Part shown: positions 15,106-20,568 of the stretch, piece by piece
Position numbering within the stretch: position 1 is the stretch's first letter
Layout: the number at the start of each line of letters is the position of its first letter
Position numbers and translations under genes: made by a program
The notes under the pieces: generated by a model
Databases searched by the model: none
What the model was told of the DNA's origin: nothing
The model's input: the letters and a program-made list of their open reading frames with translations, nothing else
Assembly (NCBI GenBank): GCA_027886925.1
Contig: JAPCJN010000004.1
Coordinates: 19,287-42,262, forward strand
Reading direction: 5' to 3'
DNA length: 22,976 nucleotides
Source of the DNA: Nitrososphaerota archaeon
GTDB taxonomy: Archaea > Thermoproteota > Nitrososphaeria > Nitrososphaerales > UBA183

Positions 15106-15786
15106 ATGGATTCGAACGCCAAAAAATCCGACGAGAGGGAAACAGTGCGACTCGAAGCCTTCAGCGACGGTGTATTCGCGTTCGCGATCACCCTGCTTGT
15201 CCTCTATCTCAAGGACCCGGTCCTGACCGGCGGCGGCGGTCTTTTCCAGGGGCTTCTGGACCAATGGCCTACCTTCTTCGCCTTCGTGACAAGCTTCATG
15301 ACGATTCTGATAATGTGGATAGGCCACCACGAGACCTTCACCTACATCAAGCGGATAGACAGACGATTCATGTTCTTGAACGGCTTCTTACTCTTTTTCG
15401 TGACGTTGACGCCTTTCACCACCTCCCTCGTCGCTGACCACATACTGTCCAGCGACTCTGGAACCGCCGCCGCTGTCTATTCCGGTAGCTTTCTCCTTCT
15501 CTCAGTCGCGTGGAACCTACTCTGGCGTCACGCCTCACGCCACAACAGGTTGCTCGACAGGGAGGTCCCTCCATCCGTCGTCCAAGCCATGGCCCGCAAC
15601 TTCTACGTCGGGCCTATCTGCTACACCGCCGCGCTACTCATAGCGCCGGTGAGCGGAATCTCAAGCGTGGTCCTGGTATTTGCGGTGGCCGTTTTCTTCG
15701 CGGTGGCGACGTCGACCCCCCAAAGATCCCTGCAATCTCAGCTTCAGGGGGCCCGACCGTCAACGCATAGAAGCATGATAGCGTAG
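15106..15786 (+). CDS. TMEM175-family (DUF1211) potassium channel-like protein
   Basis: A 226-residue membrane protein. The family signature RxxxFSDGVFA occupies residues 15-25 (RLEAFSDGVFA) at the start of the pore-lining first helix and is followed by FAITLLVL. About six helices are visible, including WPTFFAFVTSFMTILIMWIGHH, FMFLNGFLLFFVTLTPFTTSL and VLVFAVAVFFAVATS. Prokaryotic members have one six-helix repeat and form tetrameric K+-selective channels. The TATA box at -31 to -21 supports the start. A second, more divergent member is encoded at 17593-18246. The C-terminal tail is short and polar. Confidence 0.88.
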   Translation: MDSNAKKSDERETVRLEAFSDGVFAFAITLLVLYLKDPVLTGGGGLFQGLLDQWPTFFAFVTSFMTILIMWIGHHETFTYIKRIDRRFMFLNGFLLFFVTLTPFTTSLVADHILSSDSGTAAAVYSGSFLLLSVAWNLLWRHASRHNRLLDREVPPSVVQAMARNFYVGPICYTAALLIAPVSGISSVVLVFAVAVFFAVATSTPQRSLQSQLQGARPSTHRSMIA

Positions 15787-15809
15787 ATATATAACCAACT
15801 ATTACGCTA
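15779..15809 (+). promoter_or_regulatory. TATA box flanked by inverted repeat, propeller gene promoter
   Basis: GATATATAA (about 15786-15794) is flanked by TAGCGTA (15779-15785) and its exact reverse complement TACGCTA (15803-15809). The left arm overlaps the stop of the upstream channel gene. Initiation about 26 bases beyond the TATA box would leave a leader near 10 bases before the ATG at 15828. The arms could be an operator; a 7-bp match may also be chance. Confidence 0.45.
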
Positions 15810-15827
15810 GTAGCTTCCAGATAGCGA

Positions 15828-16913
15828 ATGGTCAGAACCAGTTCGATGAAGATGGCCGTTGTAGTCCTTACCATCGCGGTCCTTTGTGTTCCAACAGTGG
15901 CCGTGGCCGCGATATCTCAGAACAACGACAACAGTGGAAATAATGATAACAAGTTCAATCATGCAGGAAACCTGCTGATCACCGACCAGTTCAACAACAG
16001 GGTGATTGAGGTCAACCCCGACAAGAAGACGATTGTCTGGAGCTACGGGTCCAACGATCCCAATCTGTGCAATCCAGGGCCTGGAGCCATCATAGGCTCG
16101 AACGATGCCGAGCGGTTGGCGGAAGGTCGGACGGTCATGGCAGGAACAGGGATCCCACCCGGAGCAGACCCGGCGATGCCGAACGGGTGCGTCGACAACC
16201 GCGTGATCGTCGTAGACCATAGCGGTCAGATTGTGTGGCAGTATGGCGAGGCTGGGGTAACCGGGTCCGGTCCCGACCAGCTTAACGTTCCCGTCTTCGT
16301 CGTCCAGCTGCCCAACTCTGATTTCATGATCGTCGATCAGGGAAACAACAGGGTGATAGAGGTCAATCAGGCCAAGCAGGTTGTCTGGTCTTACGGGCCG
16401 ACTTCAGGCCATGGGGTGCTCAACAGCCCAAACAGCGCCGAGCTCCTCCCCAACGGCCACATCCTAATCGCTGACGAAAACAACAACCGAGTGATCGAGA
16501 TCACTCATGCCGGGAAGATCGTCTGGGAGTACAGCAACGGTATCCTGTTCGCGGCTTTCGCGAGCCGTCTCCCGAACGGTGACACCCTGATAACGGATGC
16601 GGGCCATGCGCGCATAATCGAAGTGACCCAGGACAAGCACGTGGTCTTCGAGTACTTCACCAACCGGGGGATGGACAGCAACTCCAACCCTCTTCCGACC
16701 AACGCCGTGATGCTGCGGAACGGCGACATCTCAATCGCCGACCAGTTCAATGACCGTGCCATCATCATCAACCCCGACAAGCAGATTGAGTTCCAGTATG
16801 GAATGACGAACGTGGTGGGCAACGGTCCTGACCAGCTCAACGGGCCATATACCTCCTACGTCGTCGGCGATTACACCGGTCAGACGCTCCCGCCCGGTCT
16901 AGGCGACGACTAA
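15828..16913 (+). CDS. Exported six-repeat beta-propeller protein
   Basis: A 361-residue protein with a signal peptide (MKMAVVVLTIAVLCVPTVAVAA, about residues 7-28) and then an Asn/Asp-rich linker. Six propeller repeats follow the pattern G-LITDQFNNRVIEV---K-IVWSYG: near residues 47-75, 122-143, 163-193, 207-234, 247-275 and 290-316. The sequence resembles NHL, aryl-sulfotransferase and PQQ-like quinoprotein propellers, but there are no catalytic landmarks, so ligand or protein binding at the cell surface is more likely. The repeats are close to each other, consistent with internal duplication. It lies 41 bases after the TMEM175-like gene but has its own TATA box. Confidence 0.82.
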   Translation: MVRTSSMKMAVVVLTIAVLCVPTVAVAAISQNNDNSGNNDNKFNHAGNLLITDQFNNRVIEVNPDKKTIVWSYGSNDPNLCNPGPGAIIGSNDAERLAEGRTVMAGTGIPPGADPAMPNGCVDNRVIVVDHSGQIVWQYGEAGVTGSGPDQLNVPVFVVQLPNSDFMIVDQGNNRVIEVNQAKQVVWSYGPTSGHGVLNSPNSAELLPNGHILIADENNNRVIEITHAGKIVWEYSNGILFAAFASRLPNGDTLITDAGHARIIEVTQDKHVVFEYFTNRGMDSNSNPLPTNAVMLRNGDISIADQFNDRAIIINPDKQIEFQYGMTNVVGNGPDQLNGPYTSYVVGDYTGQTLPPGLGDD

Positions 16914-17048
16914 CCTAATCGCGAAGACGAAACAAGACGGCTCGGAGAGAGTCTCCGGTGGGAGCGGCTCGTGTGGATATGGTCATGAATTGGTGAGATT
17001 CAGCGAGGTTATTCACTCTGAATTGGAGAATTGGCGCCTTGGCCGGGA

Positions 17049-17070
17049 TACTCGTCGATTTGCGGTCGAA
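17049..17070 (-). other. tRNA-Asp intron 2 (T-loop, position 59/60), 22 bases
   Basis: Bulge-helix-bulge: exon TTCG pairs with CGAG (one U-G pair), bulges AAT and TAT are each cut after the second base, and an inner helix TCGA/TCGA closes a loop of seven. Removal restores the T-loop TTCGAAT and the stem CCGGG/CCCGG. Confidence 0.88.
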
Positions 17071-17091
17071 TTCGAACCCGGGTCACGAGAG

Positions 17092-17114
17092 CTCTGTTAG
17101 GATTTTGACCCTAT
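17092..17114 (-). other. tRNA-Asp intron 1 (anticodon loop, position 37/38), 23 bases
   Basis: Canonical archaeal position. Exon CTGT pairs with intron ACAG, the bulges are CAA and AGC, and the inner helix is TAGG/CCTA. Cutting after the second base of each bulge gives the anticodon loop CTGTCAC. Confidence 0.9.
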
Positions 17115-17178
17115 TGACAGTCTCGCATACTGGACCACTATACGACCAAGGCAGCCGAACCCCCTACAATTGGGCTCG

Positions 17179-17187
17179 ATATTAAAG
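17179..17187 (-). promoter_or_regulatory. TATA box of tRNA-Asp
   Basis: CTTTAATAT on the minus strand, 27-35 bases before the first tRNA base, as expected for an archaeal tRNA promoter. Confidence 0.6.
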
Positions 17188-17592
17188 CGATTCATTGAAG
17201 AACGAAGGCCACTTCCCTACCTAGCTGTGAGGCTGCATGATCAAGACCGAAAACCTCACTGAGAGGTTCTGCAACCTGGTCGCAGTCGACAGGCGGCCCT
17301 CTGAGTTGATGACGGCGAGGTCTTCGGTTGCCTGAGGCCTAACGGCGCAGGGATGACATTCTCACAAAAGTGGAAATGAGAGCGGGACAAGATCTGCTAA
17401 CGTTCATGCAAATCAGCAGCGGATGAACTGCTTCTCTTCGGCTTGTCGTGAAGGCGGGGTGCTTTTCAAGAAAAGATGCATCAATTGTTCTGCAGAGCAA
17501 ATGTTGAAGCACGACACGAGCGGGCCGCTTCCGCCAAAAAAACGCCCAAACCTCAAATAGACAATCAGTCCTGTCGGATTCAAGACTAAGGT
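17188..17592. other. Intergenic stretch without a recognised gene
   Basis: About 405 bases between the tRNA-Asp promoter and the second TMEM175-like gene. Reading frames here are short and have no protein-like pattern. A small hairpin, AACCTC/GAGGTT with loop ACTGA, occurs near 17257-17273. TTGATGA near 17304 followed by CTGA near 17331 recalls C/D-box sRNA motifs but with poor spacing. Nothing firm can be assigned. Confidence 0.4.
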
Positions 17593-18246
17593 TTGCCTGA
17601 CGCATCGGGATCTCCGATCACTCGAATCAAGATCAGGATTGAATCGCTCTCAGACCTGGTCTTCGGCCTTGCACTTTCAATAGGCTCCATCATACTCGTT
17701 GGAAAGCTACCACAAAATGGTCAAGACCTCGCAGTCAATGTGTTGCTTTTCGGTTTCAGCTTCCTGATAATCGTGATGACTTGGCTGGGCTACTCGCGCA
17801 CCATGACCATCCTTCCAGTAGAGGTGCCATTCGCTTTGTTCCTGAACATCGTCCTCCTTTTCTGCGTCGCCATCGAGCCATACCTCTTCTACGTGGTGCA
17901 ATCTGCGCAGACCCTCGGAGTCTTGGACGCGGGTTCGGTCGCCTACGCTTTAGACGTGGGCCCCATGTTTCTCGTTCTGTCTGCACTATGCTTTCTCCTG
18001 TTGAAGGAAGAAAGAGTCCGCTTGAGCGACCGGCGAGTCCATCCAGCCGTCCTTGCGAGGTTCAGGCGTTTCATGTTCGCACAACTCATAGTGGGGGCAA
18101 TATTTGTTGCATCGGCATTGCCTGTTTTCTGGGTGAACACGCCGATTGGATTCCTGAGGTTCGATCTCTGGTATTCTTCGTTCACAATCTTCTTCATCAT
18201 AGCATACGCACGCAGGCCAAAAACCACTTCAAACGGACACGCCTGA
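17593..18246 (+). CDS. Divergent TMEM175-like (DUF1211) membrane protein
   Basis: A 217-residue protein with about six hydrophobic helices. It shares the frame of the TMEM175 signature at the same residues as the gene at 15106 (Arg15, Ser20, Asp21, Val23, Phe24), but Phe19 is Leu and Gly22 is Leu (RIESLSDLVFG). Later helices (VLLFGFSFLIIVMTWLGY, VPFALFLNIVLLFCVAIEPY, LWYSSFTIFFIIAYA) align in order with the first protein. The start is TTG: an in-frame TAA lies four bases upstream and the first ATG is far inside helix 2. Altered signature residues leave K+ conduction uncertain; it may have another selectivity or a partner role. Confidence 0.7.
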   Translation: MPDASGSPITRIKIRIESLSDLVFGLALSIGSIILVGKLPQNGQDLAVNVLLFGFSFLIIVMTWLGYSRTMTILPVEVPFALFLNIVLLFCVAIEPYLFYVVQSAQTLGVLDAGSVAYALDVGPMFLVLSALCFLLLKEERVRLSDRRVHPAVLARFRRFMFAQLIVGAIFVASALPVFWVNTPIGFLRFDLWYSSFTIFFIIAYARRPKTTSNGHA

Positions 18247-18351
18247 ACGAAAAAAGGAAGAGATAGTTCCTTGATTGGATTCCCTCGAAGGAAGCGGCCA
18301 ATGAGTGGGCCAGATTAGACCGAGCCTCATCCAGGGTTCAAAACAAATGGA

Positions 18352-18891
18352 CTAGCCGACAGGATCGGCGCGCTGTGCGGTTTCCCCGCTCAAATACGTG
18401 AGCCTGTTGCCGGCTGAGAAGTTGACCAGTGGACCATTCGAGAGATTGTTGTTGCCGATGACCACGATGTTTCCCTCCTCCGTCCTCACCCAGGTCGCAC
18501 GAAGCGAAATCAGGATGATCGTCCCGGTTATCCCGCCGAACTGGATCTTGTCGTCGAGCCTGATTACCCTATCATGAAAGAGAAGGATTCCCGCGATTAG
18601 ATTGGAGAGCGTTGACTGCAACGCGAGCGTCACAGCAATGCCTGCGATTCCTGAGAAAGTAAGCGTGGTGAACTCGGAAGAGAGCCCGGTTATTGTGAGA
18701 ATGCCTATTGTGGTCAACAGGACCCAAACGAGCGCAAAGACATCTCGCAAAGAACGAAGGACGGGAGGCTTCGCGCCAGCCCTCTTTGCCAACTTCCTGA
18801 TGATGAAGCTTACGCCCTGAGTGAGTAAGAACGTCGCAACGATTGTCAGGACTGAACCGACGACTTCCTCTTCAAAAGTGAGTGCCACCAA
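18352..18891 (-). CDS. Short MscS-family mechanosensitive channel-like protein
   Basis: A 179-residue protein with the pore helix and beta domain of MscS: LTFSGIAGIAVTLALQSTLSNLIAGILLFHDRVIRLDDKIQFGGITGTIILISLRATWVRTEEGNIVVIGNNNL covers most of residues 77-150 in the family's order. Two helices precede it (about 9-31 and 48-69), giving three transmembrane segments. It ends soon after the beta domain, about 100 residues shorter than E. coli MscS (286), so the cytoplasmic vestibule is largely missing; the frame closes normally at a stop, so this is a short form rather than a visible frameshift. TTG 18891 or GTG 18888 can start it. It may gate differently from MscS. Confidence 0.8.
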   Translation of the reverse strand: MVALTFEEEVVGSVLTIVATFLLTQGVSFIIRKLAKRAGAKPPVLRSLRDVFALVWVLLTTIGILTITGLSSEFTTLTFSGIAGIAVTLALQSTLSNLIAGILLFHDRVIRLDDKIQFGGITGTIILISLRATWVRTEEGNIVVIGNNNLSNGPLVNFSAGNRLTYLSGETAQRADPVG

Positions 18892-18996
18892 ACGGATCTG
18901 TACCTAGCACTCGCTAACTGCTTCTATCGGCATCATCTTGAGGACAGCTCCCGCGTAGGTTTTTTGTTACTTATCACCCGAGGTCTACAACATTGT

Positions 18997-19011
18997 CCCT
19001 AATGCTTAGGG
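18997..19011. terminator. Short hairpin downstream of the zinc-ribbon gene
   Basis: CCCTAA-TGC-TTAGGG is a perfect 6-bp stem located 45 bases beyond the stop of the minus-strand gene at 19056. A terminator or processing role is possible; no long T-tract follows. Confidence 0.3.
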
Positions 19012-19055
19012 GAACGAACGAAACAGGAAACCGTTGAAAATGGCCACACGGTTCC

Positions 19056-19550
19056 TTAGGCCGATGCGCCGCAGCTCGAGCAGAATCTGACCCCTGACGA
19101 AAGAGGGTTTCCGCATGCACCGCAAAACGCATGGCCAGCAGCCAAGACGCTTCCTTGGGCGACTGGTGCGGCTTGGTTTGGCATGACGTAAGCTGGCTGG
19201 CGCGCGAAGTTCTGAGGCAGAAACATAGCGATTGATTCCTTGTATTCGACGTTGGTTAAGTGGAATGAAGTTTGCTGGAACCTTCCCCTGGTTTGCGTAT
19301 GGACGACTGCCATTGGCATTCGCTTGTGGAACTCGTCGGTTACTTCCTGCATGGACGGCAGGTAGGGGTTTGAAGAGCTAACGGAAATGTCTGATTTGTT
19401 TGCCAGCATCTGAAGGCCAGATGTCTTGAAGTGGACTTTGAAGTTGTGGATGAAGGAGTAGTTCTGAGGGTTAACAAAGAGGTCTTCGGTCGAAACGGTC
19501 TTGCCCATCTGTGCGTCAAACTCGATTTTCTTCTTGTTGCCGAAGACCAA
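19056..19550 (-). CDS. Hypothetical protein with C-terminal zinc ribbon
   Basis: A 164-residue protein. The N-terminal 110 residues have a regular strand pattern (FIHNFKVHFKTSG, MAVVHTQTRGRFQQTSFHLTNVEY) of no recognised family. A Pro/Ala/Gln-rich linker (113-137) leads to a zinc ribbon, CGACGNPLSSGVRFCSSCG, with Cys143, Cys146, Cys157 and Cys160. Such terminal ribbons occur on many archaeal cytoplasmic and membrane-associated proteins. The start is TTG at 19550: it has a strong TATA element (19573-19580) at -23 to -30 and no nearby ATG, a good leaderless case. Its base composition is more AT-rich than the metabolic genes at the left end, perhaps indicating later arrival. Confidence 0.75.
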   Translation of the reverse strand: MVFGNKKKIEFDAQMGKTVSTEDLFVNPQNYSFIHNFKVHFKTSGLQMLANKSDISVSSSNPYLPSMQEVTDEFHKRMPMAVVHTQTRGRFQQTSFHLTNVEYKESIAMFLPQNFARQPAYVMPNQAAPVAQGSVLAAGHAFCGACGNPLSSGVRFCSSCGASA

Positions 19551-19572
19551 ACTAAAGGTTTGAGCTCGCTGA

Positions 19573-19580
19573 TTTATTTA
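19573..19580 (-). promoter_or_regulatory. TATA box of the zinc-ribbon gene
   Basis: TAAATAAA on the minus strand, 23-30 bases before the TTG start at 19550. Confidence 0.65.
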
Positions 19581-20030
19581 GGGATTATGAAGCTAGGGTC
19601 GATTGGTCAGGAATAGCTTGCTGTTTCTATTTACTCATTACCTTTCCATGCCGCTAAGTTTTAGTTTTGACGATCAAAATAGAAACAAGAGTTCTCTAAA
19701 CTCAATAGTAGGTAATGTGACAGTAAGTATGCGCCAGTCCAGTTGGTTAGTCGCTTGGCTAGACGGGCAGATTTTGCGGAATCCGAAAAGTCGAAATTTA
19801 TTCGCATACCGGCAACAAATGAAGAGTCGAATGGGACTAAGATGTCCTCCTTTACCCTGATTATGTGGATAAGCCCATAACATAGAATTCGCAATTATCT
19901 CTCGTGAGCCTTGTTTAGTTGCCGAGCCACTCACAGTGTCACCGCCGCGTCCCTTAACCGTTTTTGATAGCCAAAATAATAGCGCATTTTTAGGTATATT
20001 TTGCCAAACAAACCAAGAAATAAGCTTAGA
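19581..20030. other. AT-rich intergenic stretch without a recognised gene
   Basis: About 450 bases clearly lower in GC than the rest of the window. Open frames on both strands are under 90 codons and lack a protein-like pattern. An 8-bp inverted repeat, CATTACCT (19635-19642) and AGGTAATG (19711-19718), is present. The stretch ends next to the tRNA-Lys 3' end, a usual integration site, so a decayed inserted element is possible, but no integrase or repeat of the tRNA end was found. Confidence 0.45.
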
Positions 20031-20062
20031 ATTAGGGCGGGCCCGACGAGATTTGAACCCGC

Positions 20063-20077
20063 CTAGGGGGACTTCCT
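20063..20077 (-). other. tRNA-Lys intron 2 (variable region/T stem, position 48/49), 15 bases
   Basis: Exon AGGG pairs with intron CCCT, the bulges are TCA and AGG, and a 2-bp inner helix GG/CC closes an AAGT loop. Cutting after the second base of each bulge joins GGGTC to GCGGG. At 15 bases it is very short for a tRNA intron. Confidence 0.82.
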
Positions 20078-20111
20078 GACCCTCGGGTTAAAAGCCCGAT
20101 GCTCTACCTGG

Positions 20112-20131
20112 CTTCTCTCCCGATTAGGGAA
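20112..20131 (-). other. tRNA-Lys intron 1 (D loop, position 15/16), 20 bases
   Basis: Bulges AGT and AGC flank a central helix GCTC/GAGA (three pairs and one G-A mismatch); the inner helix is TCCC/GGGA with loop TAATC. Removal gives D loop AGCCAGGTA. This is a relaxed motif; an 18-base alternative (20113-20130) is possible but gives a less usual D loop. Confidence 0.78.
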
Positions 20132-20170
20132 CTGAGCTACGGGCCCGCCACCTGCGCTTCATGGGGGCGG

Positions 20171-20180
20171 CTATTTTACC
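20171..20180 (-). promoter_or_regulatory. TATA box of tRNA-Lys
   Basis: GGTAAAATAG on the minus strand, 25-34 bases before the first tRNA base. Confidence 0.6.
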
Positions 20181-20215
20181 ACATTCAGGGAGGCTACCCA
20201 GTCACTGTCGAATCC

Positions 20216-20422
20216 TTAGCGGTCCGACAGGCGGTAGAAGCCATGCTTGACCTTTACGACCATCCCCCATTTCGCAAGTTGGTTCAGCCTTTTCGAGATG
20301 TTTCCACCTATCACTGTTCCCCTTTCGTAAAGACCCGCCCGATACACGGCTTCGACGATGTCACGAATTCTCGCCTGGCCGCCAAGGTCTGCAAGAAGTT
20401 GCAAGACCTTTGCCTGGTTCAT
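20216..20422 (-). CDS. Small winged-helix protein
   Basis: A 68-residue protein from ATG 20422, made almost entirely of one winged helix: KVLQLLADLGGQARIRDIVEAVY, then GGNISKRLNQLAKWGMVVKV and the wing KHGFYRLSD. The frame is open up to TTG 20503, but those 27 residues (Ser/Arg/Glu-rich) look non-coding. An AT-rich element at 20511-20519 could drive either form. Minimal winged helices of this kind are common archaeal regulators; no partner gene is obvious. It lies between tRNA-Lys and the spermidine synthase-like gene, all on the minus strand. Confidence 0.6.
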   Translation of the reverse strand: MNQAKVLQLLADLGGQARIRDIVEAVYRAGLYERGTVIGGNISKRLNQLAKWGMVVKVKHGFYRLSDR

Positions 20423-20568
20423 CGTGGCTTCGTTTTCCCGACTTTCTGAAGCCGATGAGCGAAGAGGCAGCCTGATTCCGCTCTTGGTGGGAGGCAAACG
20501 CAAAGACTCCTAAACTTAGAGGTCAGTCTTATCTCTTATGGGACAAGGACCAATGATTGAACTGGCGT

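Larger units (their letters stand above)
17032..17152 (-). tRNA. tRNA-Asp (GTC) with two introns
   Basis: Read on the minus strand, the 5' acceptor GCCTTGG (17152-17146) pairs perfectly with CCAAGGC (17042-17036), followed by discriminator G and an encoded CCA (17034-17032). The anticodon stem is CGAGA/TCTCG, with loop CTGTCAC and anticodon GTC at 17118-17116. The T arm is CCGGG-TTCGAAT-CCCGG. These elements line up only after removing 17092-17114 and 17049-17070, which leaves exactly 73 bases plus CCA. Each junction folds into a bulge-helix-bulge. A TATA-like element lies 27-35 bases upstream. Confidence 0.93.
20038..20146 (-). tRNA. tRNA-Lys (TTT) with two introns
   Basis: On the minus strand, acceptor GGGCCCG (20146-20140) pairs with CGGGCCC (20045-20039), then discriminator G; CCA is not encoded (CCC follows). 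D stem GCTC/GAGC, anticodon stem TCGGG/CCCGA, loop CTTTTAA with anticodon TTT at 20092-20090, and T arm GCGGG-TTCAAAT-CTCGT. The D loop and variable region are interrupted at 20112-20131 and 20063-20077; removing both leaves a canonical 74-base tRNA with D loop AGCCAGGTA and variable region GGGTC. There is no intron in the anticodon loop. Confidence 0.93.

Noticed and set aside
17230..17336. C/D-box sRNA candidates (ATGATC...CTGA near 17237-17262, TTGATGA...CTGA near 17304-17334)
   Set aside because: C boxes are imperfect and the spacing between boxes does not fit a standard archaeal guide with D' and C' boxes.
19735..19800. tRNA-like fragment (TTGGTTAG followed by a stem-like stretch)
   Set aside because: No acceptor stem, T arm or anticodon stem can be completed.
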